A DNA stretch of 33,211 bases from Aureispira sp. (GCA_024222455.1 JAAEPD010000052.1:1-33211), one strand, 5' to 3'. Shown: positions 15,342-24,424, counted from the first letter of the stretch. Numbers and translations are program-made. The notes: a model not told the origin generated them from the letters alone.

Positions 15342-16361
15342 CTACAGTAGATAGAATACCAAGAATACAAACACCCATACTAAATCGACAAAGTGCCAAT
15401 ATAGACCTACTTTTTCTACCATCTCATGTCCATTCTTTCTTGGTGCATAAAACCCTGACCATGTATTCATAGTAATGATCAAAAGAAACACTAGTCCAGA
15501 AAAAACGTGAAATCCGTGGAAACCTGTGATAAAGAAGAACAATGTACCAAAAGCTTTTGGCCCCATTGGTTCTGATTTCAATTTACCAGCACCATCGATA
15601 TAAGCACCAGGTATATATTGCCCATCGTGATAAGCAATTAAGTAAGGATCACCTTTAACAAAAGGTTCCCCTCCTGCAGTATGCCCATGTTCATCAGCAC
15701 CTGTTCTATGAAAGAAGTGGTGATCAATTTTTTCGTAATATTTTACATTAGGTTCTGCAGGGCTGTAAAGATATTTTACAGTTTCAGATCCATGTCCTCC
15801 ATCAGCATAATGGACAGAAAAGTCAGTGCTTCCTTCTACTAGATTTGGAGCAGCTTTAACCATATCATCCCATTTTGCATAAGTTCCATCTTCCAATGAA
15901 GAACTAAATGGATTGTTATAGATAGTTGTTCCCTCTACAGAAATAAGATTTGTCCACTCCCAAGCTTGACAACCTAAGAATGCAGCACCACCAAAAATAG
16001 TAATCACCATCCATTTGACGACTCCCATTCTATTTTCTAATTTTCCTTCTTGCACTGCTCGCAGTACAGTCACAGAACTTACAATCAGGACAAATGTCAT
16101 GAAAGTTACAAAAATCAAAGGTGCATGGCTAATACCAAAAGGTGCAGTACTAAAAACATGATCCGGAATAGGCCATGCATCCATACTAAATCTCAATGCT
16201 CCATAAGCAATCAAAAATCCTGCAAATGTAAATGCATCAGATAGTAGGAAATACCACATCATCAATTTACCATAACTTGCTTTAAAAGGACGAATCCCAC
16301 CTCCCCATCGGTTTTTTTCACTGTCAGGGTTTTGAACTTCGATAGCAGTCTCGTTTGCCAT
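15342..16361 (-). CDS. coxC: Cytochrome c oxidase subunit III, long form with a hydrophilic insertion
   Basis: The 339-residue product ends with the subunit III signature: FGTLFFFITGFHGFHV near residues 271-286 and VGLYWHFVDLVWVFVF near 318-333. FLGCQAWEWTNLI near 128-140 is the other family landmark. Between these lies a hydrophilic insertion of about 120 residues (about 143-265) with several His (KIDHHFFHRTGADEHGH). Subunit III stabilises the CuB/heme a3 site and is not itself redox active. It is one of two adjacent coxC-type genes; the short form lies directly upstream. An enlarged loop may be a lineage trait of Bacteroidota, which I cannot confirm here. Confidence 0.87.
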   Translation of the reverse strand: MANETAIEVQNPDSEKNRWGGGIRPFKASYGKLMMWYFLLSDAFTFAGFLIAYGALRFSMDAWPIPDHVFSTAPFGISHAPLIFVTFMTFVLIVSSVTVLRAVQEGKLENRMGVVKWMVITIFGGAAFLGCQAWEWTNLISVEGTTIYNNPFSSSLEDGTYAKWDDMVKAAPNLVEGSTDFSVHYADGGHGSETVKYLYSPAEPNVKYYEKIDHHFFHRTGADEHGHTAGGEPFVKGDPYLIAYHDGQYIPGAYIDGAGKLKSEPMGPKAFGTLFFFITGFHGFHVFSGLVFLLIITMNTWSGFYAPRKNGHEMVEKVGLYWHFVDLVWVFVFLVFYLL

Positions 16362-16389
16362 TTTAAGTTATTTAAGTATTTTAATCTAT

Positions 16390-16965
16390 TTATTGTTGAA
16401 TCAGTATAAAGACTATAATATATAGCCAAAGTATATCCACAAAATGCCAAAAAGTACAAACTAATTCCATACGTAATTGACGCTTTGGGGTTAATTTTAA
16501 AGTCTTCTTTCTAAGAGCATATGTTAACACTATAGATAAAGCAGCAAGCCCTCCTACAAGGTGAAAACTATGTGCTAAAAGCATTACACCCAAAAAACTA
16601 CTAGATTGATTGGTGTGTAGAAATACTCCTATGTCATTCAAGGCTATCCAGCCTTGGTATTGTAATATCAAAAAAACGATCCCTAATACAGAACTTGCAA
16701 TTCCTAGTCCTCTAAAAAGTTGATAGTTTTCTTTTACAAAAGCTTTGTAAGCCATATGTAAGAGTATACTACTTGATAGTATAACTCCAGTACTGTAAAA
16801 AAAGGCATCTGGTAACGGAAATGATAACCAATTCCCAGCTGACTTTCGGACAATGTATGCACTTGTAAATGCAGAAAATAACATTGTCATGCTAATAATA
16901 CCTACCCATAAAGCAAATTTTTGAGGATGTATTCTCCTTACCCTTGGAGCAGTCATTGTTTTCAT
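16390..16965 (-). CDS. coxC: Cytochrome c oxidase subunit III, short form
   Basis: The 191-residue product has five membrane segments and the subunit III features LLAHSFHLVGGLAAL (near 129-143) and LVCTFWHFVDILWLYI (near 168-183), equivalent to the HGxHV and WHFVDxVW motifs. It lacks the long insertion of the neighbouring coxC paralog. Tandem subunit III-like genes after ctaB are common in Bacteroidota oxidase operons. Both could be built into one oxidase as the two halves of a larger subunit III, or act alternatively, and the sequence does not decide. It starts 10 bases after the ctaB stop. Confidence 0.83.
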   Translation of the reverse strand: MKTMTAPRVRRIHPQKFALWVGIISMTMLFSAFTSAYIVRKSAGNWLSFPLPDAFFYSTGVILSSSILLHMAYKAFVKENYQLFRGLGIASSVLGIVFLILQYQGWIALNDIGVFLHTNQSSSFLGVMLLAHSFHLVGGLAALSIVLTYALRKKTLKLTPKRQLRMELVCTFWHFVDILWLYIIVFILIQQ

Positions 16966-16975
16966 TTTTATATAT

Positions 16976-17884
16976 TTATAATTTGTCTATTACCAGTGTT
17001 ATTAAAACTACAGGCAAATACACAAATGAACTAAACATCAATTTCAATGCAGATTTTTTATCACATTTTTGGTACAGTCGTACAGCATACCATAGATACA
17101 CCATACTTGCCAAAAACATTACAATCATACTAATTATTCCTGTCATGCCTAATACCCAAGGCAATGGGCTAATCAATACAATACATAAAGCATAAAAAAT
17201 TGCTTGTAATGCAGTGCTTTTATTTCTTCCATCTTTTTCTTTAGATGGCAATAAATAAAACCCTGCTTTAGCATAATCTTCATAAGCGACCCATGCAATG
17301 GCCCAAAAATGAGGAAACTGCCAGAAAAACTGTATGCTGAATAACAATAAAGCTTCTGGTCCTAAAGAACCTGTAGCTGCTATCCATCCAATAACCATTG
17401 GCAAAGAACCAGGAATAGCTCCAACCCAAACAGCAATAGGAGAAACACGTTTTAATGGTGTATACACAAAAGCATAACTAACCAAAGAAATCGCTCCAAA
17501 AACTGCTGCTAAAGCATTGAAATAAGCTAAAAGGATAAGACCTGTTACACTCATTAACCCTGCAACTAATACGGCTTCCGAAACATCCATACGTCCATCA
17601 GCAAGAGGACGTTTAGCTGTTCTTGTCATTAACTTATCCAAATCTTTTTCTAAGACTTGGTTAAGAGCACTTGCTGCTCCAGATAATAAAAAACCACCCA
17701 AAGAAAGTATCAGCAAGTCTTGCCAAATAAAAGAACTTGATCCTAGAATAAAAGCGATAGAAGCAGAAAATACAACTAGCAAGGATAGTCTAAACTTTGT
17801 TAAAAGTTTATAATCACTAATCTTTTGCTTGATAGACTGACTTATATTACCAGTAGAATCTTCACCTGTTTTTATTGTTGCCAA
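16976..17884 (-). CDS. ctaB: Protoheme IX farnesyltransferase (heme O synthase)
   Basis: The 302-residue polytopic member of the UbiA prenyltransferase family adds a farnesyl group to heme b to give heme O, the first step to heme A for the oxidase. It has the Asp-rich motif NQVLEKDLDKLMTRTAKRPL (near residues 75-94), YTPLKRVSPIAVWVGAIPGS (near 141-160) and WQFPHFWAIAWVAYEDYAKA in the second active-site loop. The expected ATG is replaced by TTG at 17882-17884. No ATG lies upstream before a stop seven codons back, and the next internal Met is far inside, so translation probably starts at TTG. The gene sits between coxA and coxC. I saw no ctaA heme A synthase here. Confidence 0.9.
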   Translation of the reverse strand: MATIKTGEDSTGNISQSIKQKISDYKLLTKFRLSLLVVFSASIAFILGSSSFIWQDLLILSLGGFLLSGAASALNQVLEKDLDKLMTRTAKRPLADGRMDVSEAVLVAGLMSVTGLILLAYFNALAAVFGAISLVSYAFVYTPLKRVSPIAVWVGAIPGSLPMVIGWIAATGSLGPEALLLFSIQFFWQFPHFWAIAWVAYEDYAKAGFYLLPSKEKDGRNKSTALQAIFYALCIVLISPLPWVLGMTGIISMIVMFLASMVYLWYAVRLYQKCDKKSALKLMFSSFVYLPVVLITLVIDKL

Positions 17885-17920
17885 AACTACAATGATTTCT
17901 ATCTAAAAATTTATTCAATA

Positions 17921-19771
17921 CTAATGTCCTCCATCTATCTCCCCTTCTGCAAGAGGTTCTGTTTGAGGCACAAAGTCTCTATCTTCATATCTACTCAAAT
18001 CATAAGGCCAACGATGAACGTGTGGTATAGCACCAGGCCAGTTTCCATGTCCTGCATTTATTGGAGCCGTCCACTCTAAAGTAGTCGCTTCCCATGGATT
18101 CATTGTTGTTTGTTTCTTTCCTTTATATATAGAGTAGAAAAAGTTTATCAAAAATAATATTTGTATAAGGAATACAACTATTGCTGCAATAGTCATAAAC
18201 TTATTCATCATATCAAAATCAGCAAATGCACTAAAAGTATCAAAAGAATAATAACGACGAGGAACACCTGCCATACCAAGGTAGTGCATAGGTCCAAAAA
18301 TCGCATAAGCTCCAATCAATGTACCCCAGAAGTGTATCTTACCTAATGTTTCATTCATAAAACGTCCAAACATTCTAGGGAACCAGTGATAAACACCTGC
18401 AAACATACCAAAGAATGCTGCAACACCCATTACAACGTGGAAGTGAGCTACAACGAAGTAAGTATCATGTTGTTGAATATCAATAGCAGCATTTCCTAAG
18501 AAAAGACCAGTTAATCCACCAGAAATAAATAAAGATACAAAGCCTATAGCAAATAATAATGGTGTATTAAATCGGAGGTTTCCACCCCAGATAGTTGCTA
18601 TCCAGTTAAATACCTTAACTGCGGAGGGCACCGCAATAATTAGGGTAAAGAGTACAAATATATTTGCAACAAATGGATTCATTCCTGTCATAAACATATG
18701 ATGCGCCCATACTAAGAATGATAATACTGCAATAGCTAGAATAGAAAAGACCATTGCTTTATAACCAAAGATTGGTTTTCTAGAATGTACTGAAAGTACT
18801 TCTGAAACAATCCCCATTGCTGGCAATATAATGATATATACCTCAGGGTGTCCTAAGAACCAGAATAAGTGTTGAAATAGTATCGCACTACCCCCAACTC
18901 GTTCTGTCAAGGCTTCTCCTGCTACATATATTTCGTTCAAGAAGAAACTAGTTCCTAATGCTCTATCAAATAAGACCATAAAGAAACCTGATGCAATTAC
19001 TGGGAATGATAATAAACCAATGATAGCTGTTACAAGAAACGCCCATATAGTTAATGGCATTCTAAACATGCTCATACCTTTGGTACGCATATTAAGAATA
19101 GTAGTTATATAGTTAATACCACCTAATAGAACAGATACTACAAACAATACTAAACTTAATAACCATAAGGTCATACCAGCTTTAGAACCATCTGATGCCT
19201 GGGGAAGCTCACTCAATGGAGGGTAAGCCGTCCATCCTCCTGAAAAAGGCCCTGTATTCAAGAATAAAGATGCAAACATCACTACTCCTGACAAGAAAAA
19301 GAACCAATAGGAGAACATATTAAGCATAGGCGAAGCCATATCTCTTGCTCCAATCTGTAATGGAATCAGTAAGTTACTAAATGTCCCACTCAACCCTGCT
19401 GTTAATACAAAGAACACGATAATTGTTCCGTGCATTGTAACTAATGCATAGTAAAAATCAGGATTTAAACTTCCTACTCCTGTGCTTGGGTTAATATCAA
19501 TCCATCCACCAAGTAACGGTTGTAACCAAGATAAATCTGCATCTGGAAAACCTAACTGTAAACGGAATATGATTGACATTCCAGCACCGATAACAGCCCA
19601 AAACATACCTGTCATTAAAAACTGTTTAGCGATGGTCTTGTGATCCATGCTAAAAAGATAACGATCTATAAATGAAGACTGGTATTTATCACCGTGGTGA
19701 TCATCGTGTCCGTGGTCTCCATGATCTTCACCGTGATGTAAGTCCTGATCGGTTACACTAATATCTGCCAT
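17921..19771 (-). CDS. coxA: Cytochrome c oxidase subunit I, aa3 type A1
   Basis: This is the 616-residue catalytic subunit. Visible ligands are His114 (low-spin heme), His308 and Tyr312 in GHPEVY (CuB and the cross-linked Tyr), His357/His358 in WAHHMF (CuB), and His443/His445 in VAHFHVVMG (heme a3 and heme a). The GHPEVY form with Glu310 marks the A1 type of heme-copper oxidase, which pumps protons through D and K channels. It has about 12 membrane segments. The N-terminus is unusual: residues 11-26 hold 7 His among Asp, Glu and Gly (LHHGEDHGDHGHDDHH), and the C-terminus ends GEIDGGH. The gene follows coxB after 84 bases. Confidence 0.96.
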   Translation of the reverse strand: MADISVTDQDLHHGEDHGDHGHDDHHGDKYQSSFIDRYLFSMDHKTIAKQFLMTGMFWAVIGAGMSIIFRLQLGFPDADLSWLQPLLGGWIDINPSTGVGSLNPDFYYALVTMHGTIIVFFVLTAGLSGTFSNLLIPLQIGARDMASPMLNMFSYWFFFLSGVVMFASLFLNTGPFSGGWTAYPPLSELPQASDGSKAGMTLWLLSLVLFVVSVLLGGINYITTILNMRTKGMSMFRMPLTIWAFLVTAIIGLLSFPVIASGFFMVLFDRALGTSFFLNEIYVAGEALTERVGGSAILFQHLFWFLGHPEVYIIILPAMGIVSEVLSVHSRKPIFGYKAMVFSILAIAVLSFLVWAHHMFMTGMNPFVANIFVLFTLIIAVPSAVKVFNWIATIWGGNLRFNTPLLFAIGFVSLFISGGLTGLFLGNAAIDIQQHDTYFVVAHFHVVMGVAAFFGMFAGVYHWFPRMFGRFMNETLGKIHFWGTLIGAYAIFGPMHYLGMAGVPRRYYSFDTFSAFADFDMMNKFMTIAAIVVFLIQILFLINFFYSIYKGKKQTTMNPWEATTLEWTAPINAGHGNWPGAIPHVHRWPYDLSRYEDRDFVPQTEPLAEGEIDGGH

Positions 19772-19855
19772 AACTAGCGCAATTTATTGTACTTTAAAGA
19801 ATATACTAAAATTAATGTTTCTTTCTAACTTATGCTTCTACAACAATACTAATTA

Positions 19856-21277
19856 TTAGTGTGGTGTAGGAGCTGCTGTTGTATCTATTTCAACGGCTGT
19901 AGTATCTGCTACTGCTGTAGTATCCATTACAGGAGTTTCAACAGTTGAATACCCAGCTGTAATTCTATCTATTTCACTAAATGCTTTCTCAGCGTCTGCT
20001 GCTGTAGTCGCTAAGCGCAATGCTTTTAATGGTACTTGTACTTGTGCCATTATACTAACATCTTTTGCGGCAGCTTCTATTTTAGCATTTGCTTTTACTT
20101 TCGCAGCCATGATACCTTCATAGTTTTTCATCTCTTCGCTAGAAGCTAATACATCTGCAGCAGTACCTTTTATGTTAGCAAAGTATTGAGTTTTTACACC
20201 TTCTACTTGTCCTTCTGCTGACAAAGAACCACCTTCTTGTGCATCAATCCATGCTAGGTATTCTTCATCTGAAACAATTTTCACAATACGTCTCATACTA
20301 TAGTGACCACGTCCGCATAGCTCTGCACAAGCTAACTCATAATCAAATGTTTCCCAACGTTGCTTATTAGGATCATTTTTATCTGCAACTTGCCATTCTG
20401 GTCTTTCTTTCAAGCGTCTACGCATTGAGTCTGTTGTGACTGTTGGCGTGAAGATGAAATAAGTAGGCATTCCTGGTACTGCATCCATTTTTACACGGAA
20501 ATCACGAATATAGAAATTATGTAATACATCTCTAGCTGTGATTCTTACACGTACTTTTTTACCAACAGGTAATACAATTTTATCAGGATGAAAATCATCT
20601 ATATTATTAGGATCAGACCATACTTGACCTAAAGGGTTTGTTCCTCCGTCAATTTTAGTAAAATCTCTAATACCTAATTTACCATCTCTACCTGGATATC
20701 TCAATATCCATAAGAATTGTGTTCCTGTAGCTTCGATTTCGATATGCTCGTTTTCAGAACTAGGTAATACAACACTTTTGTGGTCATCTGGAAGATCAAT
20801 CATGATTTGATTCCATGCTTGTAAACCACCTATTACTAAAAAGGTCATTACAACAGAAGGAACAATCATCCAAACCATTTCTAGTTTTTCGTTATGTGCC
20901 CAGTAAATACCTTTACTTCCTTTACGACCACGGTATTTCCATGCGAAGTAGAAAAGTGCAAATTGTGTTATAAAAAATACAATTGCTGTAATTAGTAAAG
21001 TTACGTTAAACAAACGATCTACTACTGGTCCATGCTCTGAAGCAGCTGTATATGGCCCCCATCCTAAGATATAAGGCATGTAATAGACAAATGATGCTAT
21101 GCAACCTAATAAGAATACAATCATAAAGACCATCCCAAAACCTGCTTGAAAGGTATTGATGGCATATTCTTCAGATTTATCATTATATACAGTTGAAGCG
21201 AGCTCTCTTGCTTTTCCAATCTGTACTAAGAAAACCGAAAATAAGATAATGCATAGTGCGCCGACTAAGAATCCCAT
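19856..21277 (-). CDS. coxB: Cytochrome c oxidase subunit II with CuA site
   Basis: The 473-residue product has an N-terminal membrane segment, two more near 46-70 and 89-112, and one near 134-153. A cupredoxin domain carries the CuA ligands His253 (HNFYIRDF), Cys317, Glu319, Cys321, His325 and Met328 (CAELCGRGHYSM). There is no C-terminal cytochrome c domain, so electrons must come from a separate heme protein or from ActA/ActE of complex III. After the CuA domain there is an Ala-rich tail of about 130 residues ending in repeats of DTTAV. The same DTTAVEI string recurs in ActE. Length and tail exceed the usual subunit II. Confidence 0.95.
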   Translation of the reverse strand: MGFLVGALCIILFSVFLVQIGKARELASTVYNDKSEEYAINTFQAGFGMVFMIVFLLGCIASFVYYMPYILGWGPYTAASEHGPVVDRLFNVTLLITAIVFFITQFALFYFAWKYRGRKGSKGIYWAHNEKLEMVWMIVPSVVMTFLVIGGLQAWNQIMIDLPDDHKSVVLPSSENEHIEIEATGTQFLWILRYPGRDGKLGIRDFTKIDGGTNPLGQVWSDPNNIDDFHPDKIVLPVGKKVRVRITARDVLHNFYIRDFRVKMDAVPGMPTYFIFTPTVTTDSMRRRLKERPEWQVADKNDPNKQRWETFDYELACAELCGRGHYSMRRIVKIVSDEEYLAWIDAQEGGSLSAEGQVEGVKTQYFANIKGTAADVLASSEEMKNYEGIMAAKVKANAKIEAAAKDVSIMAQVQVPLKALRLATTAADAEKAFSEIDRITAGYSTVETPVMDTTAVADTTAVEIDTTAAPTPH

Positions 21278-21299
21278 TGTTATATATTTTTATAATAGA

Positions 21300-21319
21300 G
21301 TTTCATTTTTTCATGAAAC
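21300..21319 (-). other. Hairpin in the actF-coxB gap
   Basis: GTTTCAT (21300-21306) pairs perfectly with ATGAAAC (21313-21319) around a 6-base loop, in the 113-base gap between the actF stop and the coxB start. No T-run follows on the minus strand, so a terminator is unlikely. It could be a processing or mRNA-stability site that adjusts act and cox expression. Confidence 0.3.
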
Positions 21320-21390
21320 GAAAATACGATATTTTTAACAAGCTTCCTCTCTCTTTTAGAAAACAACCTAATATTTAGATCATTTCTATA

Positions 21391-23073
21391 CTAGTGGTGG
21401 TCATCATGCCCTTCAGCAGGATAAGGCCACACTTCGTGATGCTCACTTTCTCTAATATATGGATCATTTGGCGGATACAAAGGAGCCTTACTTAAAGAGA
21501 AAAACATAACAAATAAGAATAATCCTAAAAACCCAGCCATTGTTCCTAACTCTAATAATCCTGGGAAATGTATTCCCATTACAAATTGAGTTTCGTGATG
21601 GCTTCCATGAGCATCATCTCCATGAGAGTCATGATCATTAGTATCATGATTGTGATCGCCTCCAGTTGTTCCATGATTATGATCGTGATCATCAGAATGA
21701 GTATCATCATGATGAGGAGTTTCATGTCCATGATCATCATGGGCTGTAGTGGTAGTATCTCCATCATTGTGCTCATCAGAATGAGTATCATCAGTATGCT
21801 CAGCTCCATGACCTTGGTCATCATGCCCATCTTGATAATCTGTTAAGACAGCTTTACCACCATTAAAGTTATTGTGATCTTCTAATCTATAAGTAGAACT
21901 ATGTGCATCATCTTCATGGCCATGTCCATGGTCATCACCATGAGCGTGACTAAGATGTTGTGCATGCTCATAATTATACCAAACACCTGGCTTAATCATT
22001 TGATAAAAATCAATCCAGTGTCCTAATAAAACTAATCCTGCAGTAAATCCAATTGTACCAACTGTACGTTTAGATGAATTCATGATTAGGATCAAGAATG
22101 GCAATGCAAAGTTAATTATTAGATTGATAAAGAAGATAGGTTTGAACTGTTCAAATCTAAGGAAGAAGTATTGAGTTTCTTCACCATTATTAGCAAACCA
22201 GATCAATAAGAACTGAGAGAACCATAAGTATGTCCAAAATACACTAAAGCCAAAAATGTATTTTCCTAAATCGTGCATGTGATTTGCAGTAAAAGACTCA
22301 AGGTATCCTTTATGTTTCAAGAACATAATTGTTAATAGCATTACACAAACACAACTAACAAACATACTAACTGTTGCATACCATGCGAACAAAGTACTAT
22401 ACCAGTGAGTGTCTACAGACATAACCCACAACCAAATTGCAAAAGCACTAGAAAAACCTGCAACTGGTAAGAAGATAGCTGCATACAAACGAGTTTTTAC
22501 AGTTTCTTCTGGAAGAGAATTTCCTTCTGTTACAGTATAAGGAGTAGTATCTTGCTTAATTGATAAGCTTCTTATTTTTGCTGCAAAGAATGACCATAAG
22601 GCTACAACTAAAGCTGTAAGGAAATATGTCATTGGGTTAAGCAGTGTTGACTTATGAGCTACTAATTTATCAAAGTGCTCATTAGCAGGATCTAAAGCAG
22701 CTTCATCGCTCCATAGATACAAAAGATCTGTACCTGGTAAATCTAAAGCAATAGCTACTCCAATAAGAGCAACAAGACCAACTCCTACATACAAGAAAGT
22801 CATCATTGCTTCAGGCACACGCTTAAATAAGGTTTGCCAACCTCCCCATGCCATAGTGTGTGTAGAAATAAATAATAGCGCAGCAAACGCAATTCCTACA
22901 AAGAACACAGTATTGTGCAAAATATTTGTCCAAAAACGGATATGGTTATATTCCCCATCAATGGCAAATGTTACTCCCAGAGAAACGATACCAATTGCCA
23001 TCAAGACAACAGTGAATAGCTTTATTTTGCTATCAAACGTAAACTGAGCTGTATTAGTGTTATGATTACTCAT
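21391..23073 (-). CDS. actF: Alternative complex III quinol-oxidising subunit ActF, with a large His-rich loop
   Basis: The 560-residue NrfD-like membrane protein has about 10 membrane segments (near residues 17-37, 47-73, 88-110, 144-165, 195-220, 227-250, 270-295, 309-332, 336-358 and 502-527). ActF is one of the two large NrfD-like subunits of alternative complex III, paired with ActC. Between the ninth and tenth segments lies an insertion (370-494) with 30 His and many Asp, Gly and Thr residues; the C-terminus also ends GHDDHH. With the N-terminus inside, the loop would face the periplasm. ActE lies 59 bases upstream and coxB 113 bases downstream. The insertion makes the protein longer than I would expect for this family. 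Confidence 0.92.
   Translation of the reverse strand: MSNHNTNTAQFTFDSKIKLFTVVLMAIGIVSLGVTFAIDGEYNHIRFWTNILHNTVFFVGIAFAALLFISTHTMAWGGWQTLFKRVPEAMMTFLYVGVGLVALIGVAIALDLPGTDLLYLWSDEAALDPANEHFDKLVAHKSTLLNPMTYFLTALVVALWSFFAAKIRSLSIKQDTTPYTVTEGNSLPEETVKTRLYAAIFLPVAGFSSAFAIWLWVMSVDTHWYSTLFAWYATVSMFVSCVCVMLLTIMFLKHKGYLESFTANHMHDLGKYIFGFSVFWTYLWFSQFLLIWFANNGEETQYFFLRFEQFKPIFFINLIINFALPFLILIMNSSKRTVGTIGFTAGLVLLGHWIDFYQMIKPGVWYNYEHAQHLSHAHGDDHGHGHEDDAHSSTYRLEDHNNFNGGKAVLTDYQDGHDDQGHGAEHTDDTHSDEHNDGDTTTTAHDDHGHETPHHDDTHSDDHDHNHGTTGGDHNHDTNDHDSHGDDAHGSHHETQFVMGIHFPGLLELGTMAGFLGLFLFVMFFSLSKAPLYPPNDPYIRESEHHEVWPYPAEGHDDHH
21592..21966 (-). repeat. Low-complexity His/Asp-coding region within actF
   Basis: This segment encodes residues 370-494. 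A 20-base string beginning CATCAGAATGAG occurs at 21690-21709 and again at 21774-21793, 84 bases apart, so the region contains an internal duplication with a 28-codon period (DDTHSDEH and DDTHSDDH). Open frames on both strands across it are by-products of the CAT/GAT codon repeats. Confidence 0.75.
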
Positions 23074-23132
23074 TATAAAATGAATTGTACTTTCAAGTAA
23101 TTATTTTTACAATCGATCTATTCTATTAGAAC

Positions 23133-23861
23133 CTAGTGAGGAGCGTGCTCATCATGAGCTGGCTCTTCTATTTCTACAGCTGTAGTATCAGGAGCTACAT
23201 TTACTTTCACTGCTCCAACAGCATTTATATCATAGGCTGTTCCACTCTTTATTCCTTGCAACGAACGAATATAGTGAATAACTTCCCAACGCTCTTCAGG
23301 ATTTAACTTATCAGTGTGAGACTGCATTACCCCTTTACCATATACTATAGCGTGATAAAAACGTCCATCTGAATTTCCTGCTTTAATAAAGTCGTCACTT
23401 ATGAAACTTGCAGGTCTTGCTGGATAAGGGCCATCTCCATTATTATATAAAGGACCGTTACCATTTCCTTCTTCTCCATGACATACGGCACAATATATAT
23501 TGTATAAGTTGCCACCTCTTGTCAAGATATCATCAAGTTCTTCTTGATTAGCAGGAGTTACAGCGTTATTCAATTCAGCCATAGCTCTTTCTCGCTCAGA
23601 TTCTTCATAGTGATAAACACTTTCTCCTCTAGCAATTGTATTCGCCACAGGTTTGCGAGGCTCTGCCATTTTTCTATAGTCTTCCTCGGTTCCCCAAGTG
23701 TTGTTTCTATAGTAAGAATTATAGTTTGCCTCATAAGCTATGGAGTGAGCCATATCAGGCATGTATTCATGCCCTGTATCTTCTCCACCTGCTCTACCAC
23801 AACTTGCTACCATTGAGCCAGCAGTTATTGCAATAAAAGCAATGTATATCAGATTCTTCAT
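23133..23861 (-). CDS. actE: Alternative complex III monoheme cytochrome c lipoprotein ActE
   Basis: The 242-residue product has a lipoprotein signal ending in VASC, with Cys21 as the lipidation site. Its cytochrome c domain has Cys124-x2-Cys127-His128 in CAVCHGEEG and a likely Met ligand in KGVMQSHTDKL (near 175). ActE is a heme subunit on the periplasmic side and is lipid-anchored in the known Flavobacterium structure. The C-terminal tail VAPDTTAVEI followed by a His/acidic end (AHDEHAPH) is extra. It lies between actD (32 bases) and actF (59 bases) in the operon. Its likely job is to carry electrons out of ActA toward oxidase. Confidence 0.92.
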   Translation of the reverse strand: MKNLIYIAFIAITAGSMVASCGRAGGEDTGHEYMPDMAHSIAYEANYNSYYRNNTWGTEEDYRKMAEPRKPVANTIARGESVYHYEESERERAMAELNNAVTPANQEELDDILTRGGNLYNIYCAVCHGEEGNGNGPLYNNGDGPYPARPASFISDDFIKAGNSDGRFYHAIVYGKGVMQSHTDKLNPEERWEVIHYIRSLQGIKSGTAYDINAVGAVKVNVAPDTTAVEIEEPAHDEHAPH

Positions 23862-23893
23862 TTTCTTGCTATTATGATAGAATTATTATGTGA

Positions 23894-24424
23894 TTATATT
23901 TCTTTTGTCTGAATCTCTTCAGCATTAGTACGTGCCAAAAGGTCAGATAATGCATTTACTTCTTCAGATGAGCTATCTGTAACATCAAATGCTACACAAA
24001 ACTTATCATCGGTAATACGTGGGTGTAAGTATGGATTTGTTACACCAGGTCCTAATCCGCAAATTAGGTAAAAAGTGATTACCATTCCTACAGCAGCCAT
24101 CAGTACTGTAAACTCAAACGTAATTGGAATGAACGATGGAGCAGAAAAATATGGTTTACCACCAAATATGATCGGCCAGTCTTGTGTAAACACCCAAGAC
24201 ATAAATCCGAATGCAGTACATGTTCCAAACAATCCATAAGCAAAACCAGCTATATGTATTCTAGATTCGTTAAAACCTAAAACATGCTCTAATCCATGCA
24301 CAGGGAATGGTGTAAAGACTTCCATGATTTCGGCATCCTCATGCTGTATTTTAGTAATAGCAGATTTAAGGATTTCCTCGTCGTCGTATAATCCAAAAAG
24401 GACTTTTTTATTTAAAACTCTCAT
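23894..24424 (-). CDS. actD: Alternative complex III subunit ActD (DUF3341)
   Basis: The 176-residue product begins with a small cytoplasmic domain (LFGLYDDEEILKSAITKI), followed by FTPFPVHGLEHVLGF, a stretch typical of DUF3341/ActD proteins. Two membrane segments follow near residues 57-80 and 97-123, then a short C-terminal region. ActD packs against the ActC/ActF membrane part of the complex and has no redox centre. It starts 30 bases after the actC stop. Confidence 0.9.
   Translation of the reverse strand: MRVLNKKVLFGLYDDEEILKSAITKIQHEDAEIMEVFTPFPVHGLEHVLGFNESRIHIAGFAYGLFGTCTAFGFMSWVFTQDWPIIFGGKPYFSAPSFIPITFEFTVLMAAVGMVITFYLICGLGPGVTNPYLHPRITDDKFCVAFDVTDSSSEEVNALSDLLARTNAEEIQTKEI

Noticed and set aside
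21568-21846. Long open frames on both strands in the His-rich part of actF
   Set aside because: They translate to Met/Ile/Ser-rich low-complexity strings caused by the CAT/GAT repeats and have no recognisable domain.
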